This document shows positions 56,054 to 64,000 of a stretch of DNA of 64,000 nt, in pieces. The notes under the pieces are model-generated. The model saw only the letters and a program-made list of their open reading frames with translations. It did not search any database and was not told the DNA's origin. The position numbers were made by a program, and so were the translations under genes. The stretch lies in contig JAGWKM010000001.1 in NCBI GenBank assembly GCA_028865305.1, positions 1 to 64,000 on the forward strand, given 5' to 3'. Each line of letters opens with the position of its first letter. Position 1 is the first letter of the stretch. Source of the DNA: Patescibacteria group bacterium. Lineage in GTDB: Bacteria; Patescibacteriota; Minisyncoccia; UBA6257; 2-01-FULL-56-20.

Positions 56054-56499
56054 TAGCCCCCATCCCGAAACTACGCCGCCCGCGCTCCTGGCCAAATGCC
56101 GCAAGGGCTAGGCGCAAGAAAATGTCGTACTCTCCGTACGGCATTTTTGCGGCAACAACGGCCTTGCGGCATTTGGCCGGAGCCCTCCGGGTCGCGGCTG
56201 ATGTGCGTGAGGGCGTCGTTATTCCTCGGAGCCAGGGCCCGCTCTTGTCTCCGAGGAAAGCCTAGCCCTCGCGTACATCAGCCCGCAACGCGGGCTGGAT
56301 TATTTTGGAGATGGGGGCTGATATCACAGCCAGCCTACCACCTGGCAATTCGGAGTCCGAATCTCCGCCGCTCCACAATTGGTGGATGCCGGATGGCCTG
56401 ACATCCATAGCACGGCGCATACTATGGATATCAAGATAGTAGGCTGGTGTGGCGCCTTAACGCACCACTTTCAAGAGCCGGGTTTCCGCCCGGTTTTTG
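56054..56499 (+). ncRNA. Structured RNA candidate, copy B (tRNA-like domain 5'-truncated)
   Basis: Collinear with copy A; conserved GCCAAATGCCGCAAGGGC, CGGAGCCA, TTGTCTCC, GCCTAGC, TTTTGGAGATGGGGGCT, TGACATCCATA..TATGGATATCAAG; ends CCGGGTTTCCGCCCGGTTTTT. Confidence 0.78.
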
Positions 56500-56539
56500 A
56501 GTTGCATCCCAAACCGCTTAGAGTATAATTGAGAACGAA

Positions 56540-58276
56540 ATGGCACGCCGACCGAAGAAAACCGCACAGGGCCGGAGGACGAAATATATTTTCATCTCCG
56601 GAGGTGTGATGTCGTCGGTTGGGAAAGGCATTGCGGCGGCCTCTATCGGTAAAATTCTCCAGGCACGCGGCTTTGAGGTCACCGCCATCAAAATCGATCC
56701 CTATGTGAATGTCGACGCGGGCACCATGAACCCCACCGAACACGGTGAGGTTTTTGTTTTGGACGACGGCATGGAATGCGATCAGGATATGGGCAATTAC
56801 GAGCGGTTTCTCGACCGGGATTTGAGCCGGGCGAATTATATGACGACCGGCAGCGTTTATTTGGACCTTATCACGCGCGAACGGAATCTTGAGTTCCGCG
56901 GCCGCTGCGTGAATGTGGTGCCCGATGTGCCGCTTGAGGTTATCCGCAAAATTGAGCTTGCCGCAAAGAAAACGAAGGCGGATATCGTGCTCGTCGAGAT
57001 CGGCGGCACGGTCGGCGATTATCAGAACCTACTCTTCCTCGAAGCGGTCCGATTGCTGAAATTCAAGCAGCCGCACGACGTGCTCTTGGCGCTCGTGAGC
57101 TACATCCCGTCGCTTTCCGGCGGCGGCAACGAATTAAAGACGAAACCGACGCAGCATGCGGTGCGCAACCTGAATTCCGCCGGTTTGCTGCCGGACCTCG
57201 TCATAGCCCGCGCCGCGGTTGCCCTCGACAAGAAGCGCAAGGAAAAACTGGAATTCATGTGCGGCCTCGAAAAGGGGTCGGTGATTTCCGCGCCGGATGT
57301 TTCAAGCGTTTACGACGTGCCGCTCAATTTTGAAAAAGATAAGATCAGCGACCAGATTTTGGAAAAACTGGATTTGATTTCCCGGAAGCGCGACCTGAAG
57401 GAATGGCGGCGGCTGTCGTCCGTGGTGCACAACGCGAAGCAAACGGTGCGCATCGGCATTGTCGGAAAATATTTCGGCACCGGCAGGTTTATTCTGACGG
57501 ATTCGTACATTTCCGTGATCGAGGCGGTGAAGCACGCGGCCTATGCTGTGAAGCGCAAACCGATATTGGAATGGGTTGATGCGGAGGAATTCGAAAAACG
57601 TCCGCAGAAGGTACAGGAGCTTTCGAAGTATGGTGGTATTATTGTGCCGGGCGGATTCGGATCGCGCGGCGTGGAGGGAATCATCAATGCCATCCGCTAT
57701 TGCCGCGAGAAAAAGATCCCATATTTCGGTTTGTGCTACGGCATGCAGCTCGCGGTCGTCGAATTCGCGCGGCACGTGGCCGGTCTGAAGCGGGCGCATA
57801 CGACGGAGATCGACAAAAAGACGCCGGAGCCGGTGATTGACATCATGGCGGACCAGAAGGAAAAGCTCGCGGTCAAAAATTATGGCGGTACCATGCGCCT
57901 TGGCGCCTATCCGGCCATTCTGAAGAAGGGCAGTATTGCTTTCAGAGCGTATGGCGGCAAGCGGCAGATTTCGGAGCGGCATCGGCACCGGTACGAGGTC
58001 AATCCGCAGTATATTGACCGGATAGAAAAGAAGGGCTTGGTTTTTTCCGGCACATCGCCCGACCGCCGCCTGATGGAAATCGCCGAATTGCCGGCCGATA
58101 AGCATCCATTCTTCTTGGGCACCCAGTTCCATCCTGAATTGAAAACCCGCCCCATCGGCGGCCATCCCTTATTCAAAGAATTCATGAAAGCGGCGGCGAA
58201 GCGGAGCGCATTGATCGTGCCGGCATCATTTTCAAGACTTCCCTTGCGGGCGCGGGTTCTGGCGAAAAAGAAATAA
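56540..58276 (+). CDS. pyrG: CTP synthase
   Basis: KYIFISGGVMSSVGKGIAAASIGKIL...DPYVNVDAGTMNPTEHGEVFVLDDG; GAT GLCYGMQLAVVEFAR. Confidence 0.98.
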   Translation: MARRPKKTAQGRRTKYIFISGGVMSSVGKGIAAASIGKILQARGFEVTAIKIDPYVNVDAGTMNPTEHGEVFVLDDGMECDQDMGNYERFLDRDLSRANYMTTGSVYLDLITRERNLEFRGRCVNVVPDVPLEVIRKIELAAKKTKADIVLVEIGGTVGDYQNLLFLEAVRLLKFKQPHDVLLALVSYIPSLSGGGNELKTKPTQHAVRNLNSAGLLPDLVIARAAVALDKKRKEKLEFMCGLEKGSVISAPDVSSVYDVPLNFEKDKISDQILEKLDLISRKRDLKEWRRLSSVVHNAKQTVRIGIVGKYFGTGRFILTDSYISVIEAVKHAAYAVKRKPILEWVDAEEFEKRPQKVQELSKYGGIIVPGGFGSRGVEGIINAIRYCREKKIPYFGLCYGMQLAVVEFARHVAGLKRAHTTEIDKKTPEPVIDIMADQKEKLAVKNYGGTMRLGAYPAILKKGSIAFRAYGGKRQISERHRHRYEVNPQYIDRIEKKGLVFSGTSPDRRLMEIAELPADKHPFFLGTQFHPELKTRPIGGHPLFKEFMKAAAKRSALIVPASFSRLPLRARVLAKKK

Positions 58277-58358
58277 CGGAGAATGGAGTACGGAGTATGG
58301 AGAATGAATGTCCCATTCTCCATTCTCCATTCTCCATTCTCCATTCTCCATTCTCCAT
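58276..58358. repeat. Heptamer array forming a hairpin upstream of holA: (GGAGAATn)-type left arm, (CATTCTC)x6 right arm
   Basis: acggaga|atggagt|acggagt|atggaga|atgaatg|tcccatt|ctccatt x4. Confidence 0.95.
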
Positions 58359-59139
58359 GATCATCTTCCTCTATGGTTCCGACGACTATCGCCGGATCCA
58401 AAAGAAACGCGAATTGATTGCCGAGTTCGAGAAGAAGCATTCCGGTTTGGGTATCGGCAATTTTGATTTTGCGGCCAAGGAGGGGATTGATGCCTTCGAG
58501 GGGTTCATGCGCAACCAGTCCATTTTTGAAACCGCGAAGCTTGCAGCCATAGACAATGCTTTTGAAGCCGATGCGAAACAGCTTGCAAAATTGCTTCAGC
58601 CGTTTCTGAACGATAAAGCGGCCAGCATTTTACTCGCGGAGCGGGAAAAACCGGTGAAGGCGCTCGGATTCCTCATCGAGAAGCCGGCATTTTTCCAAAA
58701 ATTTGAGAATTTGGAAGGCGCCGCGTGGGAACAGTTCATCAATGCGGAAGCAAAAGATTCGGGCTTGCATCTCGCTTCCGATGCCGTCCGTTTTCTCGCT
58801 GCCGTTTACCAAGGCAATTCCTGGGCGCTTGCGACTGAACTCCGAAAATTGAGCGCGTGGGGCATGGGGCGGCCTATCAGTAAAAAGGATTTGGACATGC
58901 TGGATCTCGAAGCGGCGCCAAACTATTGGATGCTGTTGAATGGCATGAAAGCGCCCGATGTCCGGACGCGTTTGTACGCATTTGAAAAATTGATGGCGTT
59001 GAACGATCCGCCGGCGAAATTATTCAACATTCTGGCTTCGCAATGGAATGCAAAACTTGCGCAGTTCGCCGAGTATGATTTTGCGGTTAAATCCGGGAAA
59101 CTGGAATACGACGATGCATTGCTGGATGCCATTTTGTAA
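58357..59139 (+). CDS. holA: DNA polymerase III subunit delta
   Basis: MIIFLYGSDDYRRIQKKRELIAEF...; length and context. Confidence 0.8.
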   Translation: MIIFLYGSDDYRRIQKKRELIAEFEKKHSGLGIGNFDFAAKEGIDAFEGFMRNQSIFETAKLAAIDNAFEADAKQLAKLLQPFLNDKAASILLAEREKPVKALGFLIEKPAFFQKFENLEGAAWEQFINAEAKDSGLHLASDAVRFLAAVYQGNSWALATELRKLSAWGMGRPISKKDLDMLDLEAAPNYWMLLNGMKAPDVRTRLYAFEKLMALNDPPAKLFNILASQWNAKLAQFAEYDFAVKSGKLEYDDALLDAIL

Positions 59140-59264
59140 ATGTTAAAATCTGGTTAAAATTTTCGAGGCGCATAACTTGCGGCCGTGAATGGGTTGCGCG
59201 CGCGGATCAAAAAGAACAAAACCGGCTGTAAGCCGGTCTTTTCCTCTTTTCCTGTTTTTTTATT

Positions 59265-59522
59265 TTATCTTGCCAGTTTTAACGCGAGGCGGGATTTGAG
59301 GCGGGCGGCTTTATTTTTGGCGATGACATTCGTTTTTGCCGCTTTGTCGAGCGCCTTAAAGATCGCCGGAAGTTTGGCCTTGGCATCGTCTGTCTTTTTC
59401 CCCGCGATCATTTTGCGGTACGAAACGATGAGCTTCTTATAAGCTTCTTTTTTCAGGATATTGCGCGACCGGCGGGTGCGGTTTTGTCGGAGCGCTTTTT
59501 TAGCGGAAGAAGTGATAGGCAT
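59265..59522 (-). CDS. rpsT: 30S ribosomal protein S20
   Basis: MPITSSAKKALRQNRTRRSRN...KKLIVSYRKMI...NVIAKNKAARLKSRL. Confidence 0.96.
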   Translation of the reverse strand: MPITSSAKKALRQNRTRRSRNILKKEAYKKLIVSYRKMIAGKKTDDAKAKLPAIFKALDKAAKTNVIAKNKAARLKSRLALKLAR

Positions 59523-59663
59523 GGAATGAAACAAGGAGTAAGGAACCAAGAACAAGGAACCTGCTCCGAATACGAAGTAAGAATACAGGAAAGCTGGAAG
59601 AATGGCAAGTGAGTTGACGGAAGACTGGTAATTATGTAATTTTTTCGGCAGGAGTTTGACCTT

Positions 59664-60041
59664 ATGCATATTCAGTTTCGGGTGGACAAATCTTTCTTTT
59701 TTATTTCACCCCGAATCCCCAAAGCCGATATTTTGGCTTTTGTGAACAGTCTGTTAGGTTCACTGCGGCATAGGTTAGCTGAAGGATTCGATGTTGGGTA
59801 CGACGTTAATTTTGGCGGTGTCGATAATTTCGGCGTTGATATATTGCTTTCCGTTGACGACAACCAGAATTTGTCCAACGAGGAAGTCGCCGCAATAATC
59901 ACCGGATTCGAGAGAAACATTTCGCCACGTTTGGAAGTTGGTAAGCGATACCGTATCAAAATCCAGCGCGAGGGGAAGGTTTTTACCGGTATGGCGGGTA
60001 CTCAAATCGGTCTGCCGGCCGGTCTCCGGCGCGATGCCTGA
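59664..60041 (+). CDS. Hypothetical protein
   Basis: ORF with downstream terminator-like hairpin at 60064-60086. Confidence 0.5.
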   Translation: MHIQFRVDKSFFFISPRIPKADILAFVNSLLGSLRHRLAEGFDVGYDVNFGGVDNFGVDILLSVDDNQNLSNEEVAAIITGFERNISPRLEVGKRYRIKIQREGKVFTGMAGTQIGLPAGLRRDA

Positions 60042-60088
60042 TTTCTTTGTATTCATTTTTAAGTTGCCGAAAGGCGGCTCTTTTTTGT

Positions 60089-60303
60089 CCGCGCTCAAAT
60101 CGGGCGATGGCGCAACGGCGGGATGCGCCTTTCGAGACAACCTCGGAGGCAGGTTGGCTTGGTCCGCGCGTTATCCGCGCGAAGCGCGACGCGCGGCAAC
60201 CTGCCGAGAGCTTACGCGCGGCACCGCTGGAGTGCCGCGACGCCGTGTCTTGAAAGGCGCATCCCGCCGTTGCGCCATTCATTTATGTATGATTTGAGCG
60301 CGG
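60089..60303. other. ~215-bp long GC-rich hairpin with two inner hairpins
   Basis: CCGCGCTCAAATC/GATTTGAGCGCGG (13 bp) and ATGGCGCAACGGCGGGATGCGCCTTTC/GAAAGGCGCATCCCGCCGTTGCGCCAT (27 bp perfect). Confidence 0.93.
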
Positions 60304-60364
60304 AGCGTGGGGAGCGTGGTTCCCGGCCTTCGCTGAGATGACAGAACGGGCGTATAATACAGGT

Positions 60365-60943
60365 ATGCTCTACGGCGTTTTCGGGAAAATAGCTCTGAAA
60401 TCCGACAAATTTGCCGTCATCGAAACCGGCGGGCTGGGCCTTAAGCTTTTTATGGCCGCGCGGACGATTGCCGCGCTTCCGCGCGAAGGAAGCGACGTGA
60501 GGGTATTTTCCTATTTGCATATGCGTGAAGACGGTCTGGAACTTTATGGTTTTGGTTCCGAAAAAGAGCTGACGTATTTTGAAATGCTTATTTCCGTCTC
60601 CGGCGTCGGGCCGAAATCCGCGCTTGCCATTCTGGATATCGCAAACCTCGACGAGCTTGCAGCAGCCATCAAAGAAGGCCGGCCGGACCTTTTGACGCGC
60701 GCCTCGGGCATCGGCCGCAAAACGGCGGAGCGCATCATTTTGGAACTGAAGTCGAAAGTGCAGTCGGCAAAATCCGGTTTGGTCGTCGAAAAAATGGAAG
60801 GAGACGCGGATTTGATAGAGGCGCTTTCGAATCTGGGCTATCGGCGCGAGGAAGCGCGGGCGGCACTCGGGAAGGTGGATGTGAAAGTTGCCGGAATTGA
60901 GGAGCGGCTGAAAGAAGCCTTGAAAATCTTAGGAAGGAAATAG
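60365..60943 (+). CDS. ruvA: Holliday junction protein RuvA
   Basis: MLYGVFGKIALKSDKFAVIETGGLGLKLF...FEMLISVSGVGPKSALAIL...ASGIGRKTAERIILELK. Confidence 0.97.
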   Translation: MLYGVFGKIALKSDKFAVIETGGLGLKLFMAARTIAALPREGSDVRVFSYLHMREDGLELYGFGSEKELTYFEMLISVSGVGPKSALAILDIANLDELAAAIKEGRPDLLTRASGIGRKTAERIILELKSKVQSAKSGLVVEKMEGDADLIEALSNLGYRREEARAALGKVDVKVAGIEERLKEALKILGRK

Positions 60944-61014
60944 TTTTCAATTTGCAATTTTCAGTTTTTTTTTCAATCAATAAACCTCCAATATTAAATT
61001 TTTATTAAATAAAT

Positions 61015-61048
61015 AGGATTAGATTCGACGATCGTCGAATCTAATCCT
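61015..61048. other. Perfect 34-bp palindrome
   Basis: AGGATTAGATTCGACGA|TCGTCGAATCTAATCCT. Confidence 0.97.
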
Positions 61049-61160
61049 GTGCCAAAAGAATCAATGTTTCCATTGAAAAATGAACCCTCGAAAATTTATT
61101 GAAAACTGAAAATTATAAATTAAAAACTAATCAACCCCTGATTCCGGCTCGGAGGCCGGG

Positions 61161-62453
61161 ATGACAAAAAAACCGATGTCCAGACTAAAAAAAATTTTCT
61201 ACAACTTTCCCGGTCTCTTTTCGACTTACCATTTCCTCTGGGCGTGGGCGGGCGCAAGGTTGCACGGTCATCCAAGCGGGAAAATTTTTGTCATCGGTGT
61301 TACCGGTACGAAGGGCAAGACGACGACCTTGGAGCTCGTGAATGCGGTACTTGAAGCCGCTGGCAAAAAGACCGCGCTCCTTTCCTCGCTCCGCGAAAAG
61401 ATCGGTGATGAAAGCCGCAAAAACACGGCAGGCAATTCCATGCCCGGCCGCGGTTATATCCAAAAGTTTTTGGATCGCGCCGTCCGGGCCGGCTGCAGCT
61501 ACGCGCTCGTTGAAGTTACCTCGCAAGGCGTCGTTGCTCATCGGCATCGCTTCGTCGATTGGAATATGGGAGTTTTCACGAACATCCATCCCGAGCACAT
61601 TGAATCGCATGGCTCGTTCGAGAATTACCGCAAGGCGAAATTGGATTTTTTAAAATACGTCCTCAAAAAAGGCGGTATGGTTTTCATCAACCGCGACGAT
61701 CCGTCTTATGCCTTCATGAAACTGGCGCTCGAAGGCAGGGCGATGGAATTCACAAAAGAAGACGATTGGCTCAAAAATTATTTGCCAAAACTGCAAACGC
61801 CGGTCCGGTCGGCGGCGGGATCCGCGCGGAAATTCTGGCTGAGCGGTTTCAACGAAGAAAACATTGCCGTTGCGGCTGCGATCGCGCACGAATTGGGCAT
61901 CAATGACCGCATTGTCGAACAGGGGATTATGGGCTTCCAGGGCGTGCCGGGCCGGATGGAATTCGTATCGGCGGGCGGTTATACGGCAATCGTCGATTAT
62001 GCCCACACGCCGGAGTCGCTCGAGGCGGCGTATGGTGCGGCGCGGAGCGTTATGGAAGACAGGGGGCAGGGCGCATCCTCTAAGCTTATCTGCGTTCTCG
62101 GTGCGGCGGGCGGCGGGCGCGACAAATGGAAGCGGCCCGAATTCGGTAAAATCGCGGCGCATTATTGCGACCGGATCATTTTGACGGACGAAGATCCGTA
62201 CGATGAGGATCCGGAAAAGATTTTAGATGAAGTGGAGGAAGGCATCAAATCGGTGCCTTACCCGCGCCCCGAGGTGCTGCGGATCCTGGACCGCCGGAAA
62301 GCGATCGAGCGAGCGGTGTGGTTTATGAATGAAGGCGATCTCGTGATCGGCACGGGCAAAGGCAGTGAAGATTGGATTCATGTGGCGAAAGGGAGGAAAA
62401 TCCCGTGGAGCGAGCGGCGCGCGTTCGAAGACGCGCTCTTGGGTAAAAAATGA
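61161..62453 (+). CDS. Mur ligase family protein (MurE-like)
   Basis: VIGVTGTKGKTTTLELVNAVLEAAGKKTALLSS...NIHPEHIESHGSFENYRKAK...DYAHTPESLEAAY. Confidence 0.93.
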   Translation: MTKKPMSRLKKIFYNFPGLFSTYHFLWAWAGARLHGHPSGKIFVIGVTGTKGKTTTLELVNAVLEAAGKKTALLSSLREKIGDESRKNTAGNSMPGRGYIQKFLDRAVRAGCSYALVEVTSQGVVAHRHRFVDWNMGVFTNIHPEHIESHGSFENYRKAKLDFLKYVLKKGGMVFINRDDPSYAFMKLALEGRAMEFTKEDDWLKNYLPKLQTPVRSAAGSARKFWLSGFNEENIAVAAAIAHELGINDRIVEQGIMGFQGVPGRMEFVSAGGYTAIVDYAHTPESLEAAYGAARSVMEDRGQGASSKLICVLGAAGGGRDKWKRPEFGKIAAHYCDRIILTDEDPYDEDPEKILDEVEEGIKSVPYPRPEVLRILDRRKAIERAVWFMNEGDLVIGTGKGSEDWIHVAKGRKIPWSERRAFEDALLGKK

Positions 62454-62569
62454 AGATACTTTTTTCGCCGCTCCGCGGAGCGGCGTCCCATTGGCACGGG
62501 CGTCGATGGGATTAAGCTCCATTCTCTTCCTCGTGGAGTGGAGTTTTAGTCCGGAGAGAGATAAAAAAA
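62448..62569 (+). ncRNA. Multi-hairpin 3'-UTR/convergent-gene element, divergent copy 3
   Basis: AAATGAAGATAC start overlapping the stop codon; CGCCGCTCC/GGAGCGGCG; GTCCCATTGGC/GTCGATGGGAT; AAGCTCCATTCT/GGAGTGGAGTTTT. Confidence 0.75.
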
Positions 62570-62614
62570 GCGCACCCGGAGGCGCGCGCGAAACGTTTTT
62601 TGAAAAATGGTTGT

Positions 62615-62821
62615 TCAATTCACCCTCCTTTGCGGAGGCGTGAATCCCGGCGGGCAGAGCGGTTCCCGCCGCGGGTAATTGGGGCACCGCAGGATTGCCT
62701 GGGGATTTTTAGCTGCCGTTTGTTTGGGTGAGGCGGATGGGGAGGGGGGCGTGGTCGGGTTCGGTTTTTTGATCCCCCATTCGCGAGCGAGTCGGGCTAC
62801 TTCTTGGTTCATATCGCTCAT
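62615..62821 (-). CDS. Short hypothetical protein
   Basis: 68-aa ORF, convergent with the Mur ligase gene. Confidence 0.35.
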   Translation of the reverse strand: MSDMNQEVARLAREWGIKKPNPTTPPSPSASPKQTAAKNPQAILRCPNYPRREPLCPPGFTPPQRRVN

Positions 62822-63157
62822 TCACCACCTCGGTCATCGTCCGAAGGCGAACCGGTAATTCACATACTGGCCGCGGTGATTCCCGCGCCGCGGGCAGAGC
62901 CGCCGCGCGAGAAAAGCCATCATCGGCCGGATCCTTCTCGGCGTTGCCACCTCCCTGAATTGACAGCGGAGGAATCTCCGCATGGCGTTTATTCGCACCC
63001 TCAGATACCTCGCGTTTCGAGGTGCTGCCATTTTCTCTTTCTCCTTGGTTTTTCTCCACCAAAGTTGGGGCTTTGATTATCCTATAGTGATCCCAACTTC
63101 ATGTCAAATTCATTCAATTCTTAGGCCGATCCCTAAAATCCATGTTAAAATACATTC

Positions 63158-64000
63158 ATGGAACTTACTTTTTACGGCGGCGTCGGGGAGGCGACCGGGG
63201 CGAATTATCTTTTGGAACAAGGGACAAGGGACAAGGAGCAGGGAAACTCCCGAATCATGATCGATTGCGGATTGCACCAGGGCAGCCACTATGCCGAAAA
63301 GGAAAATTTCGAACCGTTCCCGTACGATCCCAAAACCGTCGCCGCGGTTTTCATCACGCACGCGCACTTGGACCATATCGGCCGTTTGCCGAGCTTAGTG
63401 AAGGCGGGATTCACGGGCAAGATTTATTCAACGTCCGCAACGAAGGATTTTGCGGAGCTTATGCTCCTGGATTCCGAGCACATCCTGGCAAAGGAGGCCG
63501 AGCGCGAACATAAGGCGCCGCTCTATACGACTGAAGATGTCCATCGGGTTATGGCTTTATGGCACCGGTTGGGCTATCACCAGGCGGTTTCCATCGGCGA
63601 ATTTTCCGTTGAGGCGTTCGACGCGGGCCATATTCTCGGGTCTGCGAGCTACCGGGTCAAGGCCGGCGGGAAATCGGTCGTCTTTTCCGGCGACCTCGGC
63701 AATTTTCCGGCGCTCATCATCAGACCCACGGAGCCGGTCGATGCCGCTGACTATTGCGTAGTCGAATCCACCTACGGCGATCGGATGCACGAATTCGTTG
63801 ACCGGCGCCGCGAAATGCTGGAGCGCGCCGTTGAGGACACGGTGAAATCCGGCGGGACCTTGATGATTCCCACGTTCGCGCTCGAGCGTACGCAGGAAAT
63901 GCTTTACCATTTGCACCAGCTGTTTGAAGAAGGCCGCATTCCGCGCGTGCCGGTGTTCATCGATAGCCCTTTGGCGATCAAATTGACTTCGATTTACAAA
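63158..64000 (+). CDS. MBL-fold beta-CASP RNA-processing nuclease, partial (runs off the window)
   Basis: MELTFYGGVGEATGANYLLEQ...FITHAHLDHIGRLPSLVKAG...ESTYGDRMHE; missing from the ORF track because it is open at the 3' end. Confidence 0.93.
   Translation, partial: MELTFYGGVGEATGANYLLEQGTRDKEQGNSRIMIDCGLHQGSHYAEKENFEPFPYDPKTVAAVFITHAHLDHIGRLPSLVKAGFTGKIYSTSATKDFAELMLLDSEHILAKEAEREHKAPLYTTEDVHRVMALWHRLGYHQAVSIGEFSVEAFDAGHILGSASYRVKAGGKSVVFSGDLGNFPALIIRPTEPVDAADYCVVESTYGDRMHEFVDRRREMLERAVEDTVKSGGTLMIPTFALERTQEMLYHLHQLFEEGRIPRVPVFIDSPLAIKLTSIYK
63211..63249. repeat. Heptamer array (AAGGGAC)n inside the beta-CASP gene
   Basis: ttggaac|aagggac|aagggac|aaggagc|agggaaa; encodes LEQGTRDKEQGN. Confidence 0.93.

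Noticed and set aside
57302-58165. 287-aa minus-strand ORF
   Set aside because: Antisense to pyrG.
59265-59669. 134-aa N-terminally extended S20
   Set aside because: Canonical S20 starts at MPITSSAKKALRQ (59522); the extension is translated heptamer-repeat DNA.

Overview
The window looks like bacterial chromosome of Patescibacteria/CPR (Parcubacteria-like) type. This is an inference from protein character and gene content; no rRNA is present to confirm it. Core genes are ftsH, smpB, ruvB, ruvA, gpmI, rny, pyrG, holA, rpsT, tsaE, a PolI-type 5'-3' exonuclease and a beta-CASP MBL nuclease. A roughly 23 kb surface-glycan locus (about 15.3-38.6 kb) carries a heptose-type sugar pathway, a 3,6-dideoxyhexose-type dehydratase, glycosyltransferases including a GT11, a flippase and an undecaprenyl-P sugar transferase. 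Two tRNA genes are present: Ile with a UAU anticodon, and Gly-UCC. There is one IS481-like element with 16 bp TIRs. The most interesting material is non-coding. (1) A pair of collinear ~450-nt structured RNA candidates (about 46.9-47.4 kb on minus, 56.05-56.5 kb on plus). Each has a 3-way junction, a tRNA-like domain, a conserved TGACATCCATA/TATGGATATCA hairpin, a strand that can pair with the tRNA-like anticodon region, and a terminator, with stems that differ in sequence but keep pairing. (2) A three-copy multi-hairpin element that starts at the stop codon of the sense gene and sits between convergent genes, with compensatory changes between copies. (3) Many locus-specific repeat arrays with a strict 7-bp period, several of them in frame inside conserved genes. 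(4) A palindromic ATGTTTG-CCGC-CAAACAT array whose 17-bp repeat also occurs inside the adjacent YraN-family gene. (5) A 6S-like RNA candidate with a near-consensus promoter. Also present are a tandem pair of DHH-type genes, one lacking the DHH motif, and an accessory cluster with a NYN-domain nuclease. All homology calls are from reading sequence by eye; no searches or folding programs were run.
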